Origin: Terriglobales bacterium
GTDB lineage: Bacteria > Acidobacteriota > Terriglobia > Terriglobales > Acidobacteriaceae
Length of the DNA: 39,987 nucleotides
Direction: 5' to 3'
Assembly (NCBI GenBank): GCA_030038475.1
Contig: JASHOU010000025.1
Span: forward strand, 1 to 39,987
Both the position numbers and the translations under genes were made by a program. The notes under the pieces are model-generated. The model did no database searches. It was not told the origin of the DNA and was given only the letters and a program-made list of their open reading frames with translations. Every line of letters starts with the position of its first letter. The first letter of the stretch is position 1. This document shows positions 31,244-39,167 of the stretch, piece after piece.

Positions 31244-31251
31244 GACTTCCC

Positions 31252-32037
31252 ATGGATCGAATCGTCTTCGAATCCGTTAGCAAGATATTTCGCCATCGTC
31301 CCGCGCTGTTCAATTGGCTGGGGCGCGAACGGCGTGGCGAAACCCTCGCCTTGAAAAACATTTCTTTCTCGGCCCCGCCCGCCGAAGTCCTGGCGCTGCT
31401 CGGACCGAACGGCAGCGGAAAAACCACCGCTCTCAAGCTGATCTCGACGATGCTTCTTCCTGACGGCGGCGCAGTGTATGTGGGCGGATTCGATGCTCGG
31501 CGAGATGCGGACAAAGTCCGTCGGCAAGTGGGCATCGCGGTCGCGACCGAGCGCTCATTCTTTCCTCGTCTTTCGGCGCATGAGAACCTTGACTTCTTCG
31601 CCGCGCTCGATGAAGTCCCGCGCCGCGAGCGCAGGCAAAGAATCGAAGAAGTTCTTTGCGATACCGGTCTCGAAGAGCAAGCCGATACGCTGGTCATGAA
31701 GTTCTCGAGCGGCATGTACCAGCGACTGGGTATCGCCCGCGCGCTAGTCAAGCGCCCCAGCGTGCTTCTGCTGGACGAACCAACCCGCAGCCTGGATGCC
31801 GCCACAACGGCTCATTTCTGGGCCACCATCCGCGCGCTGGCGCGACAGGGAACGACGATTTTGCTCGCGACCCACAACTTCGCGGAAGTGGCGGCCGTGG
31901 CGGATCGCCTGCTTCTTTTGCGTCGCGGCGAATTGCTCGCCACGCGCGAGCTCGACGCTGGCGAGAACACCGAAGCCCTGCGCCTGTTTTATTTCCGCAT
32001 GACTGGCGAGATCGATGAAGCAATTTGCAATTTGTAA
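31252..32037 (+). CDS. ABC transporter ATP-binding protein
   Basis: Walker A GPNGSGKTTALKL, signature FSSGMYQRLGIARAL, Walker B VLLLDEPTRSLDAAT and the switch His in LLATHNFAEVA define an ABC ATPase of the drug/polysaccharide-export type that partners ABC-2 permeases. The N-terminus has an extra stretch before the core (FRHRPALFNWLGRERRGETL). The final residues (EAICNL) are read from the AATTACA-type repeat, so the original C-terminus may have been replaced. The permease gene follows after that repeat. With the modification operon downstream it could export a peptide; that is inference. Confidence 0.92.
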   Translation: MDRIVFESVSKIFRHRPALFNWLGRERRGETLALKNISFSAPPAEVLALLGPNGSGKTTALKLISTMLLPDGGAVYVGGFDARRDADKVRRQVGIAVATERSFFPRLSAHENLDFFAALDEVPRRERRQRIEEVLCDTGLEEQADTLVMKFSSGMYQRLGIARALVKRPSVLLLDEPTRSLDAATTAHFWATIRALARQGTTILLATHNFAEVAAVADRLLLLRRGELLATRELDAGENTEALRLFYFRMTGEIDEAICNL

Positions 32038-32141
32038 TTGGTAATTTGCAATCGGCAATTGGGTTGGGCCTTCGATGCGTGTGTCGTCTGGTCTTGAAAT
32101 TACAAATTAGAAATTGCAAATTACAAATACAAATTACAAAT
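32021..32141. repeat. Inverted AATTACA-type array between the ABC genes
   Basis: The left arm 32021-32062 (CAATTTGCAATTTGTAATTG and more) and right arm 32097-32141 (AAATTACAAATTAGAAATTG and more) are reverse-complementary arrays of 7-bp units. The consensus is the same as at 7296-7392. It overlaps the ATPase stop codon and touches the permease start codon. Confidence 0.87.
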
Positions 32142-32940
32142 GCCTTCCGCTCTTGACAAGCTCCTTGCCATCCTGCGTCGCGATCTTCTTACTTCCATCC
32201 GGCACCGCAGCGGTTTTGTTGTGACCCTGGTCGGCGTGTTCACCGAATTGGCGGCTTTCTATTTTCTCTCGCATGCTATCGGCTCCGGGTTTCGACCGGA
32301 TGGCCTCGAATATTTCCCGTTTCTGCTGGTTGGCACCGGTGTCTACACCTTTTTTGTCGCCAGCGCGCAATCTTTTCTGAGCGCGGTGCAGGAAGCGCAG
32401 CAAACCGGAACGCTCGAGGTGCTGATGACCACTTCCACCGCCCCGGCTGAACTCGTCGTCCTGAGTGCCATTTCTGCCTTTGCCGGAAAATTGGTGAATC
32501 TGCTGATCTACCTTTTCGCCGGCGTGGCAGTGTTCCGCGCCTCAATTCACGCCAACATATTGTCCTGCGCGGCGGTATTGATTCTTTGTCTCGCCATCGC
32601 CCTGGCTCTCGGGATTTTCGCCGCCACGCTTCAGGTTGCTTTCCAGAAAGGCGCGACCCTGCTCTGGATGCTCGGTTCCGGACTGTGGTTCTTGAGTGGA
32701 ACTTTGTTCCCCATACAGACCTTGCCCCGCACTCTTGAACTGCTGGCCCGCGCGGTGCCCCTCACCTACGCCATCGATGGAATGCGAGGAGCGCTCATCG
32801 AAGGCCGATCCATAGTCTCGCTGGCGCCGACGCTGGCTGTGCTTGCGGGGTTTGGCGTGGTGCTGCTGCCGCTTGCCTTGGCCGGCTTGTCGCTCAGCCT
32901 GCGTCGTGCACGGCAGAATGGAACGCTATCGTTTTATTGA
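32140..32940 (+). CDS. ABC-2 type transporter permease
   Basis: The 266-residue protein has about six membrane helices (GFVVTLVGVFTELAAFYFLS; FPFLLVGTGVYTFFVASAQS; SAFAGKLVNLLIYLFAGVAV; ILCLAIALALGIFAATLQVA; LLWMLGSGLWFLSGTLFPIQ; the last near LAVLAGFGVVLLPLALAGLS). The ABC-2 motif region around the fifth helix is typical. The loop QEAQQTGTLEVLMTTSTAPAE is the usual coupling helix region. The ATG directly follows the repeat and has no ribosome site. It is the partner of the ATPase upstream. Confidence 0.92.
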   Translation: MPSALDKLLAILRRDLLTSIRHRSGFVVTLVGVFTELAAFYFLSHAIGSGFRPDGLEYFPFLLVGTGVYTFFVASAQSFLSAVQEAQQTGTLEVLMTTSTAPAELVVLSAISAFAGKLVNLLIYLFAGVAVFRASIHANILSCAAVLILCLAIALALGIFAATLQVAFQKGATLLWMLGSGLWFLSGTLFPIQTLPRTLELLARAVPLTYAIDGMRGALIEGRSIVSLAPTLAVLAGFGVVLLPLALAGLSLSLRRARQNGTLSFY

Positions 32941-33070
32941 GAATGTTGATTCGCCCTTGCGCTTGATGTCTCTTTCCGTTAGCGCGGGCGAAAGGCTTGT
33001 AGTAAACTGCCTTCACTCTTATCAAAACTGGGGGGAAAGTCGGCTGCTTTACCAGCTGCCTTGACATACT

Positions 33071-33271
33071 ATGAACGACCACCGCGCCCCTGAAGAAAAT
33101 CGGCGACAGCTGACGAACCTGGGTCTGACGAACCTAGCTAAGGGAAAAAGGCCCTACAAGAAGCCAGACTTTCGCTTCGAACGAGTCTTCGAAACGCAAG
33201 CGCTATCTTGCGGCAAAACCGTCGCCGACACCGGCTATCCCCAATGTCAGTTTTCCAGCAAGAGTTCCTGA
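33071..33271 (+). CDS. Candidate RiPP precursor peptide (66 aa)
   Basis: A short basic leader (residues 1-28) contains LTNLGLTNL, read from repeat-like DNA. It is followed by PYKKPDFRFERVFETQALSC and a C-terminal part with two cysteines (C47 and C59) and Ser/Lys at the end. The TGA (33269-33271) overlaps the ATG of the peptidase gene (TGATG), implying coupled translation and a real gene. The arrangement small peptide - peptidase - kinase - PqqD - radical SAM is that of a ribosomally synthesised modified peptide. A core beginning near residue 44 (ALSCGK...) is a guess. No strong ribosome site is visible at 33071; the true start may lie slightly further in. Confidence 0.6.
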   Translation: MNDHRAPEENRRQLTNLGLTNLAKGKRPYKKPDFRFERVFETQALSCGKTVADTGYPQCQFSSKSS

Positions 33272-33810
33272 TGCCGGTGGGCGCTTTTAGCGCGGAGCAC
33301 TTGCGTGGCAGCGCAGAACGCACCGCGTTGCTGGCCGAAGCGTTTCGCTGCTTTGACCGATTGTCCGGGAACATACGTCTGCGAGTTTACGGCGAAAGCA
33401 TGCTCCCGGCCCTTTGGCCGGGCGACGTGGTCGAGATCGTAAGTTGCTTGCTCGGAGACATTCGGCCCGGGGACATCGTGCTCGCACGGCGCGACGGGCG
33501 GCTGTTTCTGCATCGCCTGATCGAAGCTAACAGAAACTGTTTCCTGCTGCGGGGCGATTCCATGCCAGCTTGCGACCCGGAGTATTCTGCCGAAGCGCTG
33601 ATCGGACGGTTGACCGACCGACGGCGTACCAACGGACGATTGGGGATCAGAAATAACGCCAGCCTGGCCTCGCGTCTCAAAGTGGTGTGGTATCGCACGG
33701 CGGGGTTCTTATTGTGTCATTGTGGGATGGCGCGGCGTCTTGCCCTTAGACTTCACGCCCGAGGACGCCAATCATCGCTCGGCGAAGTTCCGAGCCCGGA
33801 ACTTTTGTAA
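33271..33810 (+). CDS. S24/S26-type peptidase with Ser/His signature
   Basis: The 179-residue protein has the signal-peptidase fold motifs: VYGESMLPALWPGDVV with the catalytic Ser S43, IRPGDIVLARRDGRLFLHRL with His H81 where bacterial type I signal peptidases have Lys, and LLRGDSMPACDPE. The Ser/His pair resembles Sec11/SipW-type peptidases. There is no N-terminal membrane anchor; one weak hydrophobic patch (VVWYRTAGFLLCHCGMA) is near the C-terminus. It most plausibly cleaves the leader of the 66-residue peptide. The ATG at 33271 is chosen by overlap with that gene; the stop TAA shares a base with the kinase ATG. Confidence 0.82.
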   Translation: MPVGAFSAEHLRGSAERTALLAEAFRCFDRLSGNIRLRVYGESMLPALWPGDVVEIVSCLLGDIRPGDIVLARRDGRLFLHRLIEANRNCFLLRGDSMPACDPEYSAEALIGRLTDRRRTNGRLGIRNNASLASRLKVVWYRTAGFLLCHCGMARRLALRLHARGRQSSLGEVPSPELL

Positions 33811-34652
33811 TGCCTACACCTCGCAAGACTGCGTGCGTCGAGATCGGAGGGATTCCGATCGGGCTTTTGACTGACAGCGATCATTTTTTCAATTTGCTTT
33901 GCAAGCGCTACCACGGGTTCCTGAGTTCGTCGCGGCCCGAATTCGAGTTTGAGTTCGATCTGATTCCCGCCGGGCCGGCTTCCGATGAAGAGGCTCGCGT
34001 GCGCCGCGAGGGCGACGACTGGATATTGGAGCGTGGAGACTTCCATGTTCGCTGCGACCTGCGCCATGGACGGGGAGTTGTGCGGCAAAGCGCGAACCTG
34101 TATTCGCTCGATTCCGTCCTGCGCCTTGTCCATAGCCTGATTCTGGCCCAGCGCGGCGGATTTTTGCTGCACGCCGCCAGCGCAATTTGCCAACTCCCGG
34201 GCTCGAGCGTCAACGACCGAGCCTTTCTATTTTCGGGAGTGTCGGGTGCGGGCAAGACCACGATGACGCGGCTCGCACCCGAAGATGTCACCCTGCTGAC
34301 CGATGAAATCTCCTATGTGCGCCCGAACGCCGGCAGCTACGCGGCGTTCGGAACTCCTTTTGCCGGAGAACTTGCCAAGCCGGGCGAAAACCGCTCGGCT
34401 CCTGTTGCCGCACTGTTTTTTTTGGAGAAGGGACTGGAAAACCGCGTCGAAGAATTGCCATCTGCGGAAGCGGTGCGCCGCCTGATGCGCAACATTCTGT
34501 TTTTCGCCGAAGATCAACGTCTGGTGGAAGCACTTTTTGCGACGGCTTGCGATTTCGTCGCCCGCATTCCTGTTCGCCGCCTGACGTTCTATCCCGATGG
34601 CAGAGTCTGGGACGAAATCCGCGAGTTCAACGAGGTGGCCGAACATGTCTGA
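33810..34652 (+). CDS. HprK-like P-loop kinase
   Basis: The N-terminal ~110 residues form a divergent domain ending with the marker LLHAAS (H121). The P-loop FSGVSGAGKTTM (about residues 141-152) and the following LLTDEISYV (Asp165, Glu166) match the HPr kinase/phosphorylase type. The C-terminal HprK motif is not obvious. Such HprK-related proteins occur in peptide-modification cassettes next to PqqD and radical SAM genes (I recall the SynChlorMet cassette, unverified). The substrate may be the precursor peptide. It starts one base inside the peptidase stop and overlaps pqqD-like by 8 bases. Confidence 0.85.
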   Translation: MPTPRKTACVEIGGIPIGLLTDSDHFFNLLCKRYHGFLSSSRPEFEFEFDLIPAGPASDEEARVRREGDDWILERGDFHVRCDLRHGRGVVRQSANLYSLDSVLRLVHSLILAQRGGFLLHAASAICQLPGSSVNDRAFLFSGVSGAGKTTMTRLAPEDVTLLTDEISYVRPNAGSYAAFGTPFAGELAKPGENRSAPVAALFFLEKGLENRVEELPSAEAVRRLMRNILFFAEDQRLVEALFATACDFVARIPVRRLTFYPDGRVWDEIREFNEVAEHV

Positions 34653-34953
34653 AAATCCCATTTACGTTGCGCGCAACTCTGCGATCGCGGCGCGGGCGCT
34701 GGCTGGCGAAATGATGGTGATGAACTCGGCCGATTCCACCTTCTTCACTTTGAATGAAGTCGCAACCGTGATTTTTCAAGCGGCCGACGGCCGCACCCCC
34801 CTGCGCGAAATTGTGCGCGACCGCGTGTGTAAGCAGTTTGAGGTCGATCTCGCTGAGGCCGAAGCCGACGCCGAGCAGCTCGTCTCAGAACTTTCCCAGC
34901 ATGGAATCTTAATAACGTCGAACCAGCCGCTGCCCTCGGAGACCTCCCGATGA
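34645..34953 (+). CDS. PqqD-like peptide chaperone
   Basis: The 102-residue protein begins MSENPIYVARNSAIAARALA and shows the PqqD pattern: strands (MVMNSADSTFFTLNEVATVI) followed by a winged-helix part (GRTPLREIVRDRVCKQF; AEQLVSELSQHGILI). PqqD proteins bind the leader of a precursor peptide and present it to a radical SAM enzyme. The ATG at 34645 has GAGGTGG 6 bases upstream; the longer frame from 34597 is out. It overlaps the kinase gene by 8 bases and the radical SAM gene by 4 (ATGA). Confidence 0.9.
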   Translation: MSENPIYVARNSAIAARALAGEMMVMNSADSTFFTLNEVATVIFQAADGRTPLREIVRDRVCKQFEVDLAEAEADAEQLVSELSQHGILITSNQPLPSETSR

Positions 34954-36068
34954 CCCTCATGAGTGAGGTCGGGCAGAAGGCATTCGATCTGGGAGTGCCG
35001 CTCGCCGTTCACATGGATGTGACTTACCGCTGCAACGAGCGTTGCGTCCATTGTTATCTCGATCACGACGATCACGGGGAGATGACGACCGCAGAAATCA
35101 CGGACGCGCTCGATCAACTGGCTGACGCCGGCGTTTTCTTTCTTACGTTCAGTGGCGGCGAAGTTTTTATGCGCCGCGATTTCCTTGAGATCGTCGAATA
35201 CGCGCGCCGCCTCATGTTCAACGTGAAGATCAAAACCAATGCGGTCATGATTCATGAACAAGAGGCACGCAGAATCCGCGAACTGGATGTCGATACGATC
35301 CAGATCAGCGTTTACTCGCATCGTCCTGAAGTGCACGATGCCATCACCAAGCTGCCGCATTCATTCGAGCGCACCATCAATGCGGTTCGCTTTCTGCGCG
35401 ACCAGGGTCTTCGTGTCACCATCGCTAATGTCCTCATGACGGTCAACTCCGCCGATCACAGCGGCGTGCAAAAACTTGCCGCCGAACTCGGTGTGAACTA
35501 CACCCTGGATCCCACGATTACGCCGATGATGGATGGCGACACCTCGGTGCTTGCGCTGCGCATTCCGGGAGAAGAACTGCCGTCCATCTTTCGCAATCCC
35601 GCGCTGGTCGACAATCAGGAAGAGTTCTGCGCGCCGCCCAAACCGCCCTCGGAAAAAGATCTTGAAGGCTATTCGTGCAGCGCCGGCCACTCGTTCTGCT
35701 ACATTTCGCCTTACGGCGATGTTTTCCCCTGCGTGCAGTTCCCGCTTCCCACGGGAAACATCCGTCAGCAGAAGTTTCTGGATATCTGGAATTTCTCTCC
35801 GCAGATGAAAGAGGTTCGCTCGATCCAGGCCAAAGACTTGACTGTCTGTTCGTCGTGCTCGCACGTCACGAGTTGCTCGCGCTGTCCGGGCTTGGCTTAT
35901 ATGGAAGGCAGCATGCGCGGTCCATCGACGACCGATTGCGAAAAGTCGTTCTACCGCACGGGCGTGCCCACGGCGAACATGCTGCGACAGGGCTTATCGA
36001 AGCCGCGCTCCCTGGCGCGCTCTGGTGCCCCACTGATTCAGATTCAACCCGTCGCTGCCCCCGCCTAG
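34950..36068 (+). CDS. Radical SAM/SPASM peptide-modifying enzyme
   Basis: The radical SAM cluster motif is C28-x3-C32-x2-C35 (TYRCNERCVHCYLD), with the SAM-binding TFSGGEVF at residues 66-73. The SPASM part contains C243, C250, C261, C300, C303, C309, C312 and C330, enough for two auxiliary iron-sulfur clusters. Such enzymes modify peptide side chains, for example forming thioether or carbon-carbon links. With a PqqD protein upstream and a Cys-containing small peptide in the operon, thioether or Cys-linked chemistry is a reasonable hypothesis. The last ~30 residues are a variable tail. It ends 27 bases from the convergent GGDEF gene. Confidence 0.94.
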   Translation: MTLMSEVGQKAFDLGVPLAVHMDVTYRCNERCVHCYLDHDDHGEMTTAEITDALDQLADAGVFFLTFSGGEVFMRRDFLEIVEYARRLMFNVKIKTNAVMIHEQEARRIRELDVDTIQISVYSHRPEVHDAITKLPHSFERTINAVRFLRDQGLRVTIANVLMTVNSADHSGVQKLAAELGVNYTLDPTITPMMDGDTSVLALRIPGEELPSIFRNPALVDNQEEFCAPPKPPSEKDLEGYSCSAGHSFCYISPYGDVFPCVQFPLPTGNIRQQKFLDIWNFSPQMKEVRSIQAKDLTVCSSCSHVTSCSRCPGLAYMEGSMRGPSTTDCEKSFYRTGVPTANMLRQGLSKPRSLARSGAPLIQIQPVAAPA

Positions 36069-36095
36069 ACGCGAAAGACTGATAAGGGTAAGTGT

Positions 36096-38870
36096 CTACA
36101 GGTTTTGTCCAGCGGCGTGGCTGCGTTTCCGATCCGCCATTTCCGCATTCGACAGTTGTTCCAGAATGCGTTGCAGCGTCGCGCGCATTTCGTTGGTCGT
36201 TTCGTAAAACTTCAGCGCGGCTCCGATACCCATGTCCATCCGCACGACCTCGGCTTGAATCGAAATATTTGAACGCTCGTGCGAAAAGTTCAGTTGCAAC
36301 TGAGATTTCGGCAACAAGAGGCCGCTGGTTTCAATGTAGCAACCGCCCAGGCTCAGGTTGGTAATGATGCCCAGCATCTGTTCCATCCCGGTTCCAGAAA
36401 TTTCGGCAGTGAAGCGGCCCCACACTCGCGGATAAAGCCGGCGATTCTTCGTGTGTGGCTGACTCCGCTTTTGCAGATACATGCGCTTATCCGCTTCGGA
36501 GAGAATTCTTTCGGCATCCATCCCATCTTCTGGATATACCGCGTTGCCAACACTCAACGACAGGATGTCCTCGTTGCAAACGTCCCTGCCCGCCTGTTGC
36601 GCCAGTTCGCGCATGTGCTCCGCTTTGCGCCCCGCGGCTTCCGGAGTGAGTCCGGGAGCGATGACCACGAATTCGTCGCCACCCATGCGCGCTACATAGT
36701 CATATTCGCGGCTGATTTCCTTCAGCGAGCGCGCAAAGAGTCGCAGCACGCGGTTGCCTTCCAGGTGCCCGAAGCGGTCGTTAATCTGCTTGAAGCCGTC
36801 CATATCGGCGACCATAACGGTCAGCGTCTTGTTGTCGCGTTTGCAGCGCGCCATCTCCCGGTCGAGCTGCAAGAATAGCGATCGTGCGTTGGGAAGACCG
36901 GTCAAATAGTCGGTCACCGCCGAATTCTCCGCCTGCTCGTATTTCACTGCATTCTCGATGGCCAGCGCCATCTTGGAGCTGACTGCCAGCAAAATGCGCA
37001 GATGGTCGGAGGTGAAGAAATCCTTCTCGGCGTGATACAGGGCGACTACTCCGACCACGCCCTGCAAACCCTCGAGCGGAACCGCGAGCGCTGAGTTCAG
37101 CGTGCTGTACTTGGAAGCGTCGTTCAGATATCCAGGTTCCACCGAAGGGTTACCGTTCAAAATCGGTTTTAGATTTTGCGCGACCCATCCCGAGAGTCCT
37201 TGCCCGATCGGGATGCGCAGCGAAGCAAACAGCCGGAAGTTGTCGCCGTTGACATATTCCGGCACAAGTTCATCGCCGTGGCGGACGTAGATGGCAATTG
37301 CGTCATAAGGCATCGCCCGGCGCAGTTTCACCGCGAACACGGAGAGCGTTTCGCCCAGGCTCAGCGACGCTCCCAGATCCTGGCTGAGTTCGAAAAGAGT
37401 CTGCGCCTCTTGGCGCGCCGCTGCAATCGAGCTTAGAAAAGTGCGCTCTGGAAGTTGGCGCCTTCCCTGCGCTTCGAATCCGGCTGCAGGCTTGATAGCC
37501 GGCTCAATATTCACGTCGTGGTCTTTGACCTCGACCTCAGTGGACAGTTTGTGCTTGCCCCGAGCATCCGTCCGTTGCCGTACCAAACGCTCCAGATCCA
37601 CATATCTTTTTTGCAGCACCTTGACTACTTCCGGATCGAACGCCTTCCCCGACTCATCCACCAGCCTCGCCATAGCCTCATCGAGCGCCAATGCCCGCCG
37701 ATATTGCCGGTCCGACGCGAGCGCGTCCAGAAAATCCACCGCCGCCAGGATTCGGGCGCCAATTGGAATCTGCGCCCCGCGCAGCCCCAATGGGTAACCG
37801 GTGCCGTCGAATTTCTCGTGATGGGCCCGCACGATCGGCACAACCGGATAGGGGAATTGCACGCGTTCCAGAATTTCTGCGCCCACCAGTGGATGAATCT
37901 TCATTTTCTCGAATTCTTCCGGCGTAAGCCGGCCTGGTTTCGAGATGATATGTTCAGGAATTGCCAGCTTGCCGATATCGTGCAGCAAAGCCGCAGCCTG
38001 CAACGCCTCGCTCTCCTCACGGCTGACTTTAAGCTCCTTGGCAACCTCGACCGCGTACACGCGCACTCTCTGCAAATGGTCGTGGGTCGTCTGGTCCTTG
38101 GCCTCGATGGCGAGCGCCAACGCCTCGATCGTGCGCATGTGCAAATCGGCGATTTCTTCGACGTGCCGCTTTTCGTCTTCCAATTTGCCGAGGTAAAGCC
38201 GGTAAGAGCGGTAAATAAGATATACAACCGGAAGCGTCAGCAACGAGGTTTGCCAATCGGTAAAGTTGTGCAGCCAGCTCATCATGCCGGCTACGCCTGC
38301 TCCCACCAGGTAATAGGGGAAGCTCCAGAAGTAGCAATCCGCCCAGATCTTTCGCAGCGATCTGCGCTCGGTCAGGGATATGATGGCCGCCACGGGAAGC
38401 GTGTTGGCGACGAAATAGACGGACGCGGCCATGAACAGCAGGGTAGAGGGGTTATTGACCAACTCATGTGCGAGCGAGTAGCGATACGCGAAAAATGTTA
38501 CGGCGATGGCCAGCGCGGTCGAGCAGACATTGAAAGCGACCTGAATCGGAACCGGACGATCGCGGCCCAGACACTGCACCACCACCGCGGCACACCCCAG
38601 CGCCATGGCTTCCGACAAACTCAACTCCAGCACACCCAGCAGCAGAAAGAGAAAATTCACCGACATTGTGCCGGTGATGCCGGGAAGGTTTACCTTGAGC
38701 CGCGAGGCGGCCAGTGCAATCACGAAATAACAGAGAAACTTGAGCGGATTCTCGCTGCGGCCATGTAGAACGGAATAGGTCAGGACCGCCGTGCCGCAAA
38801 TGACGACCACGGCCAGAAAAAAACGTGGTGCTGCGCTGAGTTCCCTCCAGGATTGAGGGCGAGTTGCCAT
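36096..38870 (-). CDS. Membrane HD-GYP / GAF / GGDEF / PilZ c-di-GMP protein
   Basis: Seven or so N-terminal membrane helices form a sensor module (first: FFLAVVVICGTAVLTYSVLH). A complete HD-GYP domain follows (LLHDIGKLAIP; HHEKFDGTGYPLGLRG), then a GAF domain (LGASLSLGETLSVFAVKLRR). A GGDEF domain has the intact motif ARMGGDEFVVIAPG after DYLTGLPNARSLFL. A PilZ domain closes the chain (NLSLGGCYIETSG). Domains that make, break and bind cyclic-di-GMP are thus in one protein. The ATG at 38870 has AGGAG about 10 bases upstream; an in-frame ATG at 38936 would add 22 Pro/Arg-rich residues. It is probably monocistronic. Confidence 0.92.
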   Translation of the reverse strand: MATRPQSWRELSAAPRFFLAVVVICGTAVLTYSVLHGRSENPLKFLCYFVIALAASRLKVNLPGITGTMSVNFLFLLLGVLELSLSEAMALGCAAVVVQCLGRDRPVPIQVAFNVCSTALAIAVTFFAYRYSLAHELVNNPSTLLFMAASVYFVANTLPVAAIISLTERRSLRKIWADCYFWSFPYYLVGAGVAGMMSWLHNFTDWQTSLLTLPVVYLIYRSYRLYLGKLEDEKRHVEEIADLHMRTIEALALAIEAKDQTTHDHLQRVRVYAVEVAKELKVSREESEALQAAALLHDIGKLAIPEHIISKPGRLTPEEFEKMKIHPLVGAEILERVQFPYPVVPIVRAHHEKFDGTGYPLGLRGAQIPIGARILAAVDFLDALASDRQYRRALALDEAMARLVDESGKAFDPEVVKVLQKRYVDLERLVRQRTDARGKHKLSTEVEVKDHDVNIEPAIKPAAGFEAQGRRQLPERTFLSSIAAARQEAQTLFELSQDLGASLSLGETLSVFAVKLRRAMPYDAIAIYVRHGDELVPEYVNGDNFRLFASLRIPIGQGLSGWVAQNLKPILNGNPSVEPGYLNDASKYSTLNSALAVPLEGLQGVVGVVALYHAEKDFFTSDHLRILLAVSSKMALAIENAVKYEQAENSAVTDYLTGLPNARSLFLQLDREMARCKRDNKTLTVMVADMDGFKQINDRFGHLEGNRVLRLFARSLKEISREYDYVARMGGDEFVVIAPGLTPEAAGRKAEHMRELAQQAGRDVCNEDILSLSVGNAVYPEDGMDAERILSEADKRMYLQKRSQPHTKNRRLYPRVWGRFTAEISGTGMEQMLGIITNLSLGGCYIETSGLLLPKSQLQLNFSHERSNISIQAEVVRMDMGIGAALKFYETTNEMRATLQRILEQLSNAEMADRKRSHAAGQNL

Positions 38871-39090
38871 TCGCGACGCACTCCTGCCCCTGACTCCGGG
38901 TCGCGATTCCCCGGGGCAAAAAGAGGGAACACTCATTGATAACAGTCGGCGAAGGGACAGGAAAGGATTGGGGCATTTGGAGACAAACTTCCGTAATCTG
39001 GTAACGTGACCTTCTGGCCGCGGTTCCGCCCAGAAGGTATTGAAACTGCGCTAGATTGCGATTGGAATGCGGGCTGTCGGTTACGGAAAA

Positions 39091-39116
39091 TCAGGCTGCG
39101 GTCGGCCGCAGCCTGA
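39091..39116. terminator. Hairpin in the Ig-protein 3' region
   Basis: TCAGGCTGCGG and CCGCAGCCTGA pair perfectly (11 bp) around a 4-base loop. Confidence 0.55.
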
Positions 39117-39126
39117 CCGGCTGCAG

Positions 39127-39148
39127 CCGATCTACCGGTCTAGATCGG
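39127..39148 (-). terminator. Second hairpin in the Ig-protein 3' region
   Basis: CCGATCTA and TAGATCGG pair perfectly around a 6-base loop. It is one of three successive inverted repeats in this gap. Confidence 0.4.
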
Positions 39149-39167
39149 CCTTTCGATGCCGTGGCCA

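Noticed and set aside
33061-33066. TTGACA, a perfect -35 hexamer just before the precursor ATG
   Set aside because: No -10-like sequence lies 15-19 bases downstream (the region is GC-rich coding sequence), so it is probably chance.
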